NCBI GenBank assembly: GCA_910574885.1
Contig: CAJTDD010000012.1
Span: 1 to 64,000, forward strand
DNA from: Lachnospiraceae bacterium
Lineage (GTDB): Bacteria; Bacillota; Clostridia; Lachnospirales; Lachnospiraceae
Direction: 5' to 3'
Length of the DNA stretch: 64,000 nt
Shown here one piece after another: positions 8,347 to 17,374 of the stretch (position 1 is its first letter; the number at the start of each line of letters is the position of its first letter). The notes under the pieces are model-generated. The model saw only the letters and a program-made list of their open reading frames with translations. It was not told the DNA's origin and made no database searches. A program made the position numbers and the translations under genes.

Positions 8347-9237
8347 ATGGGAAAGATTGGAGTAGTCGGAAGTATCAACATGGATATGACTGTGAAAGCA
8401 GAAAGAATCCCCCTGAAAGGCGAGACGCTCAAAGGTGAAGACTTGAAGTACATCCCGGGCGGAAAAGGCGCGAACCAGGCGGTCGCTATGGCGAAGCTTG
8501 GCGCTAAGGTTGAGATGTTCGGATGTGTCGGGGATGATGCGGCAGGGGTAAGCCTTGTGAAGAACCTACAGGATATGGGCGTTGAGACGAAGTGTATTAA
8601 GACGGTAGCAGGTGTGCCTACCGGGCTTGCAATGATTACGGTGGGAGAGAACGACAATACCATCATTGTAGTTGCAGGAACGAACGACTGTGTAGACATT
8701 GATTATGTTAACGAAATCAAAGATTCTCTCCTTGAGTGCGAGATTGTCCTGCTCCAGCACGAAATCCCGCAGGAGACGGTGGAATATGTCATTGAGCTGT
8801 GCGCAAAGAACGGCGTAAAAGCAGTCCTGAACCCGGGGCCGGCAAGGCCGGTAAAACAGGAGATTCTCGAGAAGGTTACATACCTGACGCCCAATGAGCA
8901 CGAGGCAGTGATTCTGTTCGGGGAAGGCATTTCCTTTGAGGATATGATGAAGAAGTATCCGGAAAAGCTGGTCATCACTCAGGGCTCCCGGGGGGTAAGC
9001 ACATGCCGAAAGAGTGGGGAGGTCATCCTTGTTCCCGCAAGAAAGGCGAATGTGGTAGACACAACCGGGGCAGGAGATACGCTGAACGGGGCGTTTACGG
9101 TGGCGTTGATGGAAGGGAAGGATATTGCGGACGCTCTTGCATTTGCCAATACGGCGGCAGGGCTGTCTACGGAAAAGTTCGGGGCACAGGGCGGAATGCC
9201 GACCTACGATGAAGTAAAAGAAGCGATGGGGAGATAA
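8347..9237 (+). CDS. rbsK: ribokinase
   Basis: A 296-residue PfkB-family sugar kinase that phosphorylates D-ribose to ribose 5-phosphate in the cytosol. The N terminus GKIGVVGSINMDMTV and the substrate loop IPGGKGANQAVAMAKLG are ribokinase signatures. The C-terminal anion hole DTTGAGDTLNGAF carries the catalytic Asp. Length is normal (about 300). Ribosome site AAAAGGAGATG precedes the ATG. First gene of rbsKDACB, with rbsD 5 bases downstream; together they convert imported ribose into a pentose phosphate intermediate. Neighbouring context excludes fructokinase or adenosine kinase as better calls. Confidence 0.95.
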   Translation: MGKIGVVGSINMDMTVKAERIPLKGETLKGEDLKYIPGGKGANQAVAMAKLGAKVEMFGCVGDDAAGVSLVKNLQDMGVETKCIKTVAGVPTGLAMITVGENDNTIIVVAGTNDCVDIDYVNEIKDSLLECEIVLLQHEIPQETVEYVIELCAKNGVKAVLNPGPARPVKQEILEKVTYLTPNEHEAVILFGEGISFEDMMKKYPEKLVITQGSRGVSTCRKSGEVILVPARKANVVDTTGAGDTLNGAFTVALMEGKDIADALAFANTAAGLSTEKFGAQGGMPTYDEVKEAMGR

Positions 9238-9242
9238 GGACA

Positions 9243-9650
9243 ATGAAGAGAAACGGAATTTTAAATGCAGATATTTCAAGGGTGCTTTCCTACATGGGGC
9301 ATACGGATACTCTTGCCGTGGGAGACTGCGGCCTGCCAATCCCCGAGGAGACGGAGCGCATCGACCTTGCGCTAAAGCTCGGCGTCCCGTCCTTTATGGA
9401 AGTGCTGGAAGAAGTGGCAAAGGAAATGAAGATTGAAAAAGTAGTTCTGGCTGAGGAAATCCGGGAGAAGAACCCGAAAATCCACGAGGAAATCCTGGAG
9501 CTTGTAAATAAGATGGATACAGAATGCAGTGTGGAATATGTATCCCATACAAAGCTGAAAGCACAGACAAAGACATGCAAAGCGGTAATCAGGACGGGGG
9601 AGACAACGCCATACGCCAACATCATCCTACAGTCCGCATGTTTATTTTAA
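9243..9650 (+). CDS. rbsD: D-ribose pyranase
   Basis: A 135-residue RbsD/FucU-family enzyme interconverting the pyranose and furanose forms of ribose so that ribokinase receives the furanose. The N terminus MKRNGILNADISRVLSYMGHTD has the catalytic His of the family in GHTD (near residue 20), and GDCGLPIP follows. The C-terminal block GETTPYANIILQSA is typical for RbsD. Usual length about 131-140. It follows rbsK by 5 bases and precedes rbsA by 21 bases in the ribose operon. Confidence 0.95.
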   Translation: MKRNGILNADISRVLSYMGHTDTLAVGDCGLPIPEETERIDLALKLGVPSFMEVLEEVAKEMKIEKVVLAEEIREKNPKIHEEILELVNKMDTECSVEYVSHTKLKAQTKTCKAVIRTGETTPYANIILQSACLF

Positions 9651-9671
9651 GAAATCAAGGGAGGAAAAGAA

Positions 9672-11156
9672 ATGCAGATTGAGATGAAGGGGATTGACAA
9701 ATCCTTCGGAACGAATCAGGTGCTAAAAGACGCCGGGTTTGTCCTTGGGCATGGGGAAGTCCATGCGCTCATGGGAGAGAACGGCGCCGGAAAATCTACC
9801 CTGATGAAGATTCTGACCGGCGTTTACACGAAAGACAAGGGGACTGTCATTGTGGACGGCCAGGAAGTAAATTATAAGAATCCTCAGGAGGCAGAGAAGG
9901 CGGGAATCGTGTTCATCCATCAGGAGCTTAATGTGTTGTTTGATCTGACGGTGGAAGAGAACCTGTTCATGGGGAAGGAAATCAAGAAAAAGTTCGGTTT
10001 CTGCGACCAGAAGGCAATGCGGCAGAAAGCGACGGAGGCCCTTGGGCGTCTGGGCGTGCGGATCGACCCGGGAGAAGTCATGTCCAACCTGTCCGTAGGG
10101 CAGCAGCAGATGATTGAAATCTGTAAGGCGCTGATGGTGGACGCTAAGGTCATTATCATGGATGAGCCTACTGCCGCGCTGACCCAGAGCGAGACGGTGG
10201 TGTTGTTCGAGGTCATAAAGTCCCTTCGTAAGTCGGGAGTGTCCATCGTGTACATTTCCCACCGAATGGAGGAAATCTTCGAGCTGTGCGATAGAATCAG
10301 CGTATTGCGGGACGGTACATATGTGGGAACCAGAAATATCCCGGAGACGAACATGAACGATATCGTGAAGCTGATGATTGGGCGTGAAATCGGGGAGCGG
10401 TATCCGGAACGAGACTGTAAGATTGGGGAAACTGTCCTGAAAGTAAGCGGGCTGACCAAAAAGGGCGTGTTCGAGAATGTGGAGTTCGAGGTGAAAGCCG
10501 GGGAAGTCCTTGGGGTGTCCGGCCTTATGGGAGCAGGAAGGACGGAAATCATGCAGGCGATTTTCGGAAATCTCCCTTATGATTCAGGAAAGATTGAGAT
10601 TGACGGAAAAGAAGTGCAGATTAAGTCTCCGATTCAGGCGATGAAGAATGGGATTGGCTTTATTACGGAAGACCGGAAGGTGGAAGGGCTGATGCTGGAG
10701 GAAAGCATTGAAAAGAATATTTCTCTTGCCAACCTCCCGATTATTTCAAAGAACCATGTAATTGACCGGAAGAAGGAGAGAGAACTGGTCACAAAGGGGA
10801 TTGAGGAACTGCGTATCCGGTGCTTTGGACCATTCCATGAGTGTAATAATCTAAGCGGCGGAAACCAGCAGAAGGTGGTATTTGCGAAATGGGTCTATAC
10901 AGACCCCAAGATTCTGATTCTGGATGAACCTACCCGGGGTGTGGATATCGGTGCGAAGAAGGAGATTTACAATATTATCAACGACCTTGCGGCAAAAGGG
11001 GTGGCGATTATCATGGTGTCTTCCGAACTGCCGGAAGTGCTTGGCATGAGCGACCGGGTGATGGTCGTGCGTGAAGGACTGGTCAGGGGAATTATTTATA
11101 GGGAAGAAGCGAATCAGGAAAATGTTATGACGTTAGCAACGGGAGGTACAATTTAA
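9672..11156 (+). CDS. rbsA: ribose ABC transporter, ATP-binding protein
   Basis: A 494-residue double ATPase energising ribose import at the inner face of the membrane. Domain 1 (residues 1-230) has Walker A GENGAGKST, signature LSVGQQQM and Walker B IIMDEPTAAL. Domain 2 (250-494) has the degenerate Walker A GLMGAGRTE expected for RbsA/MglA proteins, signature LSGGNQQK and Walker B LILDEPTRGVDIG. Full length for the family. Ribosome site GGGAGGAAA is present, and the stop codon overlaps the rbsC ATG by one base (TAATG), indicating translational coupling. Confidence 0.96.
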   Translation: MQIEMKGIDKSFGTNQVLKDAGFVLGHGEVHALMGENGAGKSTLMKILTGVYTKDKGTVIVDGQEVNYKNPQEAEKAGIVFIHQELNVLFDLTVEENLFMGKEIKKKFGFCDQKAMRQKATEALGRLGVRIDPGEVMSNLSVGQQQMIEICKALMVDAKVIIMDEPTAALTQSETVVLFEVIKSLRKSGVSIVYISHRMEEIFELCDRISVLRDGTYVGTRNIPETNMNDIVKLMIGREIGERYPERDCKIGETVLKVSGLTKKGVFENVEFEVKAGEVLGVSGLMGAGRTEIMQAIFGNLPYDSGKIEIDGKEVQIKSPIQAMKNGIGFITEDRKVEGLMLEESIEKNISLANLPIISKNHVIDRKKERELVTKGIEELRIRCFGPFHECNNLSGGNQQKVVFAKWVYTDPKILILDEPTRGVDIGAKKEIYNIINDLAAKGVAIIMVSSELPEVLGMSDRVMVVREGLVRGIIYREEANQENVMTLATGGTI

Positions 11157-12097
11157 TGGAAGCGAATAAGAAGAAAATTACAGATCATATGCAGGATCTT
11201 GGGGCGCTGATTGCGCTGGTGCTGTTGATCGTGGGAATCGGTATTGTAAGTCCGGAATTCCGGACGTGGAGCAACTTTTTGTCTTTGCTGCGCCAGTCGT
11301 CCATCAATGGACTGATTGCGTTTGGTATGACTTGTGTTATCCTGACGGACGCTATTGATTTGTCGGTAGGTTCTGTCCTTGCGCTTAGTACGGCGCTGTG
11401 CGCGGGCATGATTTCAAACGGCGTCCCGGCAGGGGCGGCAATGCTGGCGGCGCTGGTAATCGGCGCGGGCCTTGGAGCAATCAGCGGCCTGCTGGTAACG
11501 AAAGGCAGATTGCAGGCATTCATTGCTACGTTGATCACGATGACGGTCTACCGCGGCGCGACCATGATTTTCACAGGCGGGAAGCCAATCTCGAACCTTG
11601 GGGATAGCTTTGTGCTGAAGCTGGTGGGAAGAGGGAATTTCTACCGTATCCCGATTCCGGTAATCCTGCTGCTTTTGGTTTTTGCCGGATTCTATTTCCT
11701 GCTGAATAAGACCACCTTCGGGCGTGCGGTCTATGCGACGGGCAGCAACTGGAAATGTGCGAAACTGGCTGGTATTGACATCCATAAGATGAAGATTATT
11801 GTATATGCGATTTCAGGATTTATGTCAGCGTTGTCCGGGCTGATTCTGTTATCAAGGCTTGGCTCTGCACAGCCGGTACTTGGGGAAGGGTTCGAGCTTG
11901 ATGCGATTGCGGCGGTAGCCCTTGGCGGTACGAGTATGAGCGGCGGTCGCGGTAAGATTTACGGGACGTTTATCGGTGTGTTGATTATCGCTGTGCTGAA
12001 TAACGGGCTTAACATTCTCGGCGTGTCTTCTTATTATCAGGATGTGATTAAGGGATTGGTAATTCTGGTGGCGGTATTGTCAGACCGGAAGCGGTAG
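11156..12097 (+). CDS. rbsC: ribose ABC transporter, permease
   Basis: A 313-residue polytopic membrane protein of the RbsC/BPD_transp_2 family forming the ribose channel with RbsA and RbsB. Hydrophobic segments run through most of the chain, for example LGALIALVLLIVGIGIVSP and VILLLLVFAGFYFLL. The conserved block VALGGTSMSGGRG near residue 257 is the characteristic region of this family, and ITDAIDLSVGSVLAL corresponds to the conserved DLSVG motif (here read as LTDAIDLSVGSV). Normal length. Starts one base into the rbsA stop; rbsB follows after 50 bases. Confidence 0.95.
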   Translation: MEANKKKITDHMQDLGALIALVLLIVGIGIVSPEFRTWSNFLSLLRQSSINGLIAFGMTCVILTDAIDLSVGSVLALSTALCAGMISNGVPAGAAMLAALVIGAGLGAISGLLVTKGRLQAFIATLITMTVYRGATMIFTGGKPISNLGDSFVLKLVGRGNFYRIPIPVILLLLVFAGFYFLLNKTTFGRAVYATGSNWKCAKLAGIDIHKMKIIVYAISGFMSALSGLILLSRLGSAQPVLGEGFELDAIAAVALGGTSMSGGRGKIYGTFIGVLIIAVLNNGLNILGVSSYYQDVIKGLVILVAVLSDRKR

Positions 12098-12147
12098 GAT
12101 TACGCGCGGCGGCAAATGGATAGTATTAAGAAAAGAGGAGAAAAAGC

Positions 12148-13062
12148 ATGAAAAAAATAGTAAGTATCATGATCGTGTTGTGTATGATGTTCGGGCTTGC
12201 CGGATGTAATGCAATCACCATTGACGGTGAAGGGGAGGCGGCGGAGAGTACCGGGAATGGTTCTATCGGGCTGTCGGTCTCTACGCTTAACAATCCGTTT
12301 TTCGTATCCCTGGCAGAAGGGGCGGAGGAAGCGGCAGAAAAAGAGGGCGTTAAGCTGGCGGTGGCAGATGCGGGCGACGACAGCGCGAAGCAGCAGAATG
12401 ATATTGAGGATTTGATTTCCAGGAATGTGAGTGTGCTGATTGTAAATCCGGTGGATTCTGACGCGGTTGCACCTGCGGTGCAGAATGCTGTTTCCCAGGG
12501 GATTAAGGTTATTTCGGTTGACCGTGTGGTAAATGGCGTCGATGTGGACTGCCAGATTGCGTCTGATAACGTGGCAGGAGCGAAGATGGCTACGGAATAT
12601 CTGATTGAGCAGATTGGAGAAGGCGAAAAGGTGGCGGAGCTTCAGGGCGTGCCGGGGGCGTCTGCGACCATTGACCGGGGAGCCGGCTTCCATGAAGCGG
12701 CGGATGAGGCTCTTAACGTGGTGGCGATCCAGAGCGCGAATTTCGACCGTGCGGAGGGAATGTCGGTAATGGAGAATCTGCTCCAGTCGGATTCCTCTAT
12801 CAAAGGTGTGTTTGCCCACAATGATGAGATGGCTCTCGGGGCGCTGCAGGCGATTGCGGCCAGCGGGAAGGATATCAAGGTCGTTGGGTTCGACGCCACG
12901 GATGACGCGGTAGACGCGGTGAATGCCGGGAAGATGACGGCTACGGTGGCGCAGAAGCCGGAACTTATGGGAGAGACTGCGGTTCTGACGGCGATTAAAC
13001 TGATTGCCGGGGAAGCGGTGGAGAAGTCACTTCCGGTAGAGGTGGAGTTGATTACGAAGTAA
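12148..13062 (+). CDS. rbsB: ribose ABC transporter, substrate-binding lipoprotein
   Basis: A 304-residue binding protein anchored outside the membrane. The N terminus MKKIVSIMIVLCMMFGLAGC is a lipoprotein signal with lipobox LAGC, so Cys20 should be lipidated. The mature part is a type I periplasmic-binding fold: GLSVSTLNNPFFVSLAEG, AVADAGDDSAKQQNDIEDL, SVDRVVNGVDVDCQIASDN and NDEMALGALQAI, all typical for RbsB. Ribosome site AGAGGAG. Last gene of the operon and followed by a clear terminator; D-ribose is the inferred ligand from the operon. Confidence 0.95.
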   Translation: MKKIVSIMIVLCMMFGLAGCNAITIDGEGEAAESTGNGSIGLSVSTLNNPFFVSLAEGAEEAAEKEGVKLAVADAGDDSAKQQNDIEDLISRNVSVLIVNPVDSDAVAPAVQNAVSQGIKVISVDRVVNGVDVDCQIASDNVAGAKMATEYLIEQIGEGEKVAELQGVPGASATIDRGAGFHEAADEALNVVAIQSANFDRAEGMSVMENLLQSDSSIKGVFAHNDEMALGALQAIAASGKDIKVVGFDATDDAVDAVNAGKMTATVAQKPELMGETAVLTAIKLIAGEAVEKSLPVEVELITK

Positions 13063-13100
13063 TCTTGCGGTGTGCCCTTGGTTAGGGTTTGATGGAAAAG

Positions 13101-13143
13101 GCTCGAAATTTCCTTGACAGTAAGGAGTTTCGGGCTTTTTTCT
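13101..13143 (+). terminator. rho-independent terminator of the rbs operon
   Basis: GCTCGAAATTTCCTT (13101-13115) pairs with AAGGAGTTTCGGGC (13122-13135) with one bulge and a 6-nt loop, followed by a TTTTTTCTTT run. It lies 38 bases after the rbsB stop. Confidence 0.88.
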
Positions 13144-13234
13144 TTCTGTGCTTTTTTTTGGCGGGTATTTATGATAATCTAGGATGTGTGGAGACATTTG
13201 CTATGAATGTGAAATTCCCTAAGGAGGATTTATT

Positions 13235-14107
13235 ATGACGCGAGAAGAGTTATACCAGTCGATTTACACACATGATACCATTTACCTGCCGCCCCATGAA
13301 CAGGCGACGGCGGCGCTGGAAGTGGCGCTGGGCTGTAGCTGGCATAAGTGTACGTTCTGTGATTTTGCAAAGGATACGTTTCGGATTCATCCGCTTGAGA
13401 GGATTGAACATGATTTGGAGATTCTTGCTAAGCTCCGCCCGGACGATACGCGCCTGTTTTTCCTTGGGGAGAATGCGTTCTGCATGGGTGCGGATCAGAT
13501 TCTCCGGATTATGGAGCTGGTTCGTAAGTTTATGCCGAAAGTTAGTGAGTATGCCATGTATTCAAGGATTGACGATATACTCAGAAAGACGGACGAGGAG
13601 CTTTTGCGGCTTGCAAAGGAAGGTGTTCAGGCGCTGCATATCGGGGTGGAGAGCGGGAGCGACTCAATTCTTGAGGCGAGGAAGAAAGGGGTTACTTCGG
13701 TGCAGATTGCAGAAGCTCTGCTTAGGCTAGACCGGGCGGGGATTGATTATTATGTGACGGTGATTCCTGGGCTTGGAGGGCGTAGTTTTTCGCGGCTTCA
13801 TGCGATTGAGACGGCAAGGCTGTTAAATCAGGTGCATCCGCGCAATATCTGGTGCCTGAAATTGAAGCTGTGGGAGGGTACGCCTCTTTATAAAGAAGCT
13901 AAGGCAGGAATGTTCGATGAGATGACGCCTAAGGAGATTTTGCGGGAGGAAAGGCTGTTGATTGAGAATCTTACGGTTACGGACTGCCTGTTTGAGGATA
14001 CGACGGTTTTGGATGAGTTTACGGTTCAGGGGGTGCTTCCGGGGCAGAAGAAGGAGCTTTTGGGGGCTGTGGATTATCTGCTCGGGCTGGCGGACTTCGT
14101 CCAATAA
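13235..14107 (+). CDS. radical SAM protein (Elp3/COG1032-like), function unassigned
   Basis: A 290-residue radical SAM enzyme. The cluster-binding Cys residues are in ALGCSWHKCTFCDF, spaced C-x4-C-x2-C rather than the standard C-x3-C-x2-C, a variant I know from similar Firmicute proteins. HIGVESGSDSIL and a conserved VTVIPGLGG stretch follow, as in the Elp3-like barrel. No other domain, so the substrate is unknown. Ribosome site AAGGAGGA. The last codons (GLADFVQ and stop) lie inside a copy of the dispersed palindromic repeat (14092-14125), so the natural C terminus may have been altered by its insertion. Stands alone between the rbs operon and the SfsA-MutY gene. Confidence 0.8.
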   Translation: MTREELYQSIYTHDTIYLPPHEQATAALEVALGCSWHKCTFCDFAKDTFRIHPLERIEHDLEILAKLRPDDTRLFFLGENAFCMGADQILRIMELVRKFMPKVSEYAMYSRIDDILRKTDEELLRLAKEGVQALHIGVESGSDSILEARKKGVTSVQIAEALLRLDRAGIDYYVTVIPGLGGRSFSRLHAIETARLLNQVHPRNIWCLKLKLWEGTPLYKEAKAGMFDEMTPKEILREERLLIENLTVTDCLFEDTTVLDEFTVQGVLPGQKKELLGAVDYLLGLADFVQ

Positions 14108-14125
14108 GGTGTGCCCTTGGGTATA
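14092..14125 (+). repeat. palindromic repeat family 1, partial copy D
   Basis: GGACTTCGTCCAATAAGG is joined directly to TGTGCCCTTGGGTATA, i.e. the two outer parts of the 67-bp element without the central hairpin. The element encodes the last residues and stop codon of the radical SAM gene. A more degenerate scrap, CGGTGTGCCCTTGG, lies at 13068-13081 after rbsB. Confidence 0.75.
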
Positions 14126-14141
14126 GAAGGAGAGATATGGG

Positions 14142-15920
14142 ATGAATTATGATAACATCCGGCAGGGGACGTTTCGGGAACGCCCCAATCGGTTTATTGC
14201 GTATGTGGACATAGATGGAAAGAGGGAGACTGTCCATGTAAAAAATACGGGGCGGTGCGCCGAGCTGCTTACACCGGGGGCAATCGTGTATGTGCAGGAG
14301 GCGGACAGTCCAGGGAGGAAGACCGGATGGGACTTAATTGCCGTATGGAAGGGCGGCCGGCTTGTGAATATGGATTCCCAGGTTCCGAATAAGCTTGTGA
14401 AGGAGTGGCTTGAAGAGGGGAATCTTTTTGGGGATATTGCGAAAATACAGCCGGAATATACCTATGGCAAATCTCGTTTTGACTTGTATGTGGAGGCTGA
14501 CGGAAAGAAGATATTTATCGAGGTGAAGGGTGTTACGCTGGAGGAAGACGGTATTGTGCGGTTTCCGGACGCGCCAAGCGAGCGGGCCGTGAAGCATGTG
14601 GAGGAATTGAAGGCGGCTGTGGGAGAAGGGTATGAAGCCTATGTGTTCTTCGTGGTGCAGATGAAGGGCGTCAGGTATTTTACGCCGAACATGGATACAC
14701 ATCCGGCTTTTGGAGAGGCTCTTTTAGATGCGGCTGCAAACGGCGTCCGTGTGATTGCGTATGACTGTGATGTGGAAAAGGATTCGATTCATATTGCAGA
14801 GCAGGTAGCGGTGATCCTGCAGGGGCAGGAACTTGGGGGCTTGAAGGGGCCGGAAGGGGAAGGACAGGAAGATGTATTGCGTAATATTGTAAAACCTGTA
14901 GTTGCCTGGTTCCGGGAACATAAGCGGGATTTGCCTTGGCGCAAGAACCCGGACGCCTACCGGGTATGGGTGTCGGAAATTATGCTGCAGCAGACTCGGG
15001 TGGAAGCCGTGAAGCCTTACTATGAGCGTTTCTTAAAGGAACTGCCCACGGTCAGGGAGTTGGCGCAGGCCCAGGAAGACAAGCTGTTAAAGCTGTGGGA
15101 GGGTTTGGGATATTATAACCGTGTACGGAATATGCAGAAGGCGGCGCAGCAGATTATGGTCGATTATCAGGGGCGTTTCCCGGAAACCTATGAGGAGATC
15201 CGTGGCTTAAAGGGAATCGGGAATTATACGGCCGGGGCAATCAGCGCATTTGCATACGGACTCCCTAAGCCTGCCGTGGACGGCAATGTCCTGCGGGTAG
15301 TGTCGCGTCTTACGGGGAGTTTTGAGGATATTATGAAACAGAGCGTCCGAAAGAAGATGGAGGATGCGTTAGAACAGGTGATTCCGGAAGATGCGGCGGG
15401 GGATTTTAACCAGGGTCTGATTGAGCTTGGAGCTATCGTGTGTGTGCCGAACGGAGAACCTAAGTGCAGGGAGTGTCCGGTGGCTGGGTTCTGCGAGGCG
15501 AGAAAGCGGGGAGTGATTGCAGAGATACCGGTCAAAAGCAAAGGGAAGGCAAGGAAGATTGAGGAGAGGACTGTCTTCGTGTTCCGGGACGGGAGGCAGA
15601 TTGCGATTCGGAAACGGCCTTCTAAGGGACTGCTTGCGGGATTATATGAATTTCCCAGTGAACCGGGGCGCATGAGCATGGAGGATGCGGCGGCTTACAG
15701 TAAGGAGATAGGACTTGCGCCGATACGGATCAGGGAACTTGGCGAGGCGAAACATATTTTCAGCCATATTGAGTGGCATATGACGGGGTATGAGATTCTT
15801 GTGGATGAGTTAGAGAAGACGAACCGGAGAGGGTTTTTGTTTATCCGGCCGGAAGAGATTGAGGAGGCGTATCCGATTCCGTCGGCATTTGGGCATTATG
15901 CGGGGGTTTTGCGGCGTTGA
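14142..15920 (+). CDS. SfsA-MutY fusion: DNA/RNA nuclease domain plus A/G-specific adenine glycosylase
   Basis: A 592-residue two-domain protein. Residues 1-230 are SfsA: RPNRFIAYVDIDG, HVKNTGRCAELLTPGA, the SRFDLYVE and FIEVKGVTLEE nuclease-like core, and MKGVRYFTPNMDTHPAF. After a short Gly/Glu-rich linker, residues 247-592 are MutY, which removes adenine mispaired with 8-oxoguanine. MutY features: DLPWRKNPDAYRVWVSEIMLQQTRVE with catalytic Glu, LKGIGNYTAGAISAFAYG helix-hairpin-helix, PAVDGNVLRV with catalytic Asp, the Fe-S cysteines C-x7-C-x2-C-x5-C, and a NUDIX-like C-terminal domain recognising 8-oxoG. One uninterrupted frame with no internal ribosome site, so the fusion is real in this sequence. 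What SfsA contributes is not established. Confidence 0.9.
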   Translation: MNYDNIRQGTFRERPNRFIAYVDIDGKRETVHVKNTGRCAELLTPGAIVYVQEADSPGRKTGWDLIAVWKGGRLVNMDSQVPNKLVKEWLEEGNLFGDIAKIQPEYTYGKSRFDLYVEADGKKIFIEVKGVTLEEDGIVRFPDAPSERAVKHVEELKAAVGEGYEAYVFFVVQMKGVRYFTPNMDTHPAFGEALLDAAANGVRVIAYDCDVEKDSIHIAEQVAVILQGQELGGLKGPEGEGQEDVLRNIVKPVVAWFREHKRDLPWRKNPDAYRVWVSEIMLQQTRVEAVKPYYERFLKELPTVRELAQAQEDKLLKLWEGLGYYNRVRNMQKAAQQIMVDYQGRFPETYEEIRGLKGIGNYTAGAISAFAYGLPKPAVDGNVLRVVSRLTGSFEDIMKQSVRKKMEDALEQVIPEDAAGDFNQGLIELGAIVCVPNGEPKCRECPVAGFCEARKRGVIAEIPVKSKGKARKIEERTVFVFRDGRQIAIRKRPSKGLLAGLYEFPSEPGRMSMEDAAAYSKEIGLAPIRIRELGEAKHIFSHIEWHMTGYEILVDELEKTNRRGFLFIRPEEIEEAYPIPSAFGHYAGVLRR

Positions 15921-15969
15921 GGGGGTTAATAACGAGAGGTTTTATATGTAAGCGCGCGAAATTCTAAAT

Positions 15970-16036
15970 TATACCTTATTGGACGAAGTCCACCCGCCCC
16001 GTCAGGGGCATGCATTACGGTGTGCCCTTGGGTATA
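15970..16036 (-). repeat. palindromic repeat family 1, copy A (67 bp)
   Basis: Read on the minus strand it begins TATACCCAAGGGCACACC, contains the hairpins GCCCC-TGAC-GGGGC and GGAC-TTC-GTCC, and ends AATAAGGTATA. Nearly identical to copy B (19456-19522) and to the shorter copy C inside toxN. Lies in the gap between the SfsA-MutY gene and the next gene. Confidence 0.85.
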
Positions 16037-16154
16037 GATATAGAAAAAAACTATATATATAGCAGTTTATCATCATTTTCAATTTTATGATACTCCTTAG
16101 AAGTGGTATGATATGTAGTAGGACAAATATGGCGAAACGCTAAGGAGGAAACAT

Positions 16155-17306
16155 ATGGAAATTATCAAGGATTTACCAGAAGTATTTGAAGAATTTGCGG
16201 AGCAGCGGAAGAAGTCTTTTCTTGCAATGAAAGAGCTGAAAGATAAGGGAGTGCCGGTAGTCGGCGCTTACTGTACATATTTCCCGCAGGAAATCGCGAT
16301 GGCGATGGGAGCGGCGACCGTTGGGCTGTGTTCTACGTCTGACGAGACGATTGCAGAGGCGGAGAAGGATTTGCCTAAGAACTTATGTCCGCTGATTAAG
16401 TCCAGCTATGGATTTGCAAAGACGGATAAATGTCCGTTCTTCTATTTTTCCGACGTGGTCGTGGGGGAAACGACTTGCGACGGGAAGAAGAAGATGTATG
16501 AGTATATGATGGAATTTAAGGATGTGTTCTTGATGGAGCTGCCGAACACCCAGGGCGAAGAGGCGCTGAAGCTGTGGAAGAGCGAGATTATCCGTTTCAA
16601 GGAATATCTGGAGAAGAAGTTTGACGTCACGATTACGGAGGAGGATATCCGCGGTGCAGTCAAGACCAATAATGAAGTGCGCAGATCACTGAAAAGGCTT
16701 TATGAGGTCATGAAGCATGATCCGGTGCCGATTAAGGGGCAGGATTTGTTCAAGGTATTGTACGGAAGTACGTTCAAGTTTGACAGGAAGGCCATCCCGG
16801 CGGAGGTGAATGCCCTGGCGGACAAAGTGGAGAAGGAGTATGCGGAGGGCAAGATGTTAGAGAAGATGCCGCGTATTCTGGTGAGCGGCTGTCCGGTGGG
16901 CGGCGCAACGGAGAAGGTCATCCGGGCCATTGAGGACAACGGCGGCGTGGTAGTGACTTACGAGAACTGCAACGGTGCAAAATCCATCGACAAGCTGGTG
17001 GATGAGGAGAATCCGGACATCTATGATGCGCTGGCAAGACGTTACCTGAATATCGGCTGTTCTGTCATGACCCCGAATCCGAACCGTCTGGATCTTCTGG
17101 ACAGGCTGATTGATGAGTATCAGGTGGACGGTGTCGTTGAGATGACGCTTCAGGCATGCCATACATATAATGTGGAGGCAATGTCCATCCGCAGGTTCGT
17201 GAATGAGAAGAAGAAAATTCCATATATCAATGTGGAGACAGACTATTCTCAGGCAGATATCGGACAGTTAAATACAAGGATTGCGGCGTTTATTGAGATG
17301 CTGTAA
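16155..17306 (+). CDS. double-cubane-cluster-containing anaerobic reductase (2-hydroxyacyl-CoA dehydratase-like)
   Basis: A 383-residue cytosolic iron-sulfur protein of the HgdB/FldC-related 2-hydroxyacyl-CoA dehydratase superfamily. Length and single-subunit context fit the double-cubane-cluster protein (DCCP, YjiM-like) group, thought to perform ATP-coupled low-potential reductions of small molecules. Candidate cluster Cys residues: NLCPLIKSSYG, KCPFFYF, GETTCDGKKKMYE, VSGCPVGG, YENCNGAKS and TLQACHTYN. No activator ATPase gene lies next to it within the window. Ribosome site AAGGAGG, and a TATGAT -10 is visible near 16108. Monocistronic, ending in a bidirectional terminator. The exact substrate is not known for most members. 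Confidence 0.82.
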   Translation: MEIIKDLPEVFEEFAEQRKKSFLAMKELKDKGVPVVGAYCTYFPQEIAMAMGAATVGLCSTSDETIAEAEKDLPKNLCPLIKSSYGFAKTDKCPFFYFSDVVVGETTCDGKKKMYEYMMEFKDVFLMELPNTQGEEALKLWKSEIIRFKEYLEKKFDVTITEEDIRGAVKTNNEVRRSLKRLYEVMKHDPVPIKGQDLFKVLYGSTFKFDRKAIPAEVNALADKVEKEYAEGKMLEKMPRILVSGCPVGGATEKVIRAIEDNGGVVVTYENCNGAKSIDKLVDEENPDIYDALARRYLNIGCSVMTPNPNRLDLLDRLIDEYQVDGVVEMTLQACHTYNVEAMSIRRFVNEKKKIPYINVETDYSQADIGQLNTRIAAFIEML

Positions 17307-17325
17307 TTGCGGCTTACTGTTGCTT

Positions 17326-17366
17326 GGAATGCCGGGAAATGTAAAAACCTCATTTCCCGGCATTCC
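17326..17366. terminator. bidirectional terminator between convergent genes
   Basis: A perfect 16-bp stem, GGAATGCCGGGAAATG (17326-17341) with its complement at 17351-17366, and a 9-nt loop. It sits between the rightward reductase gene and the leftward DUF4097 gene and can serve both. Confidence 0.85.
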
Positions 17367-17374
17367 CTTCCTGC

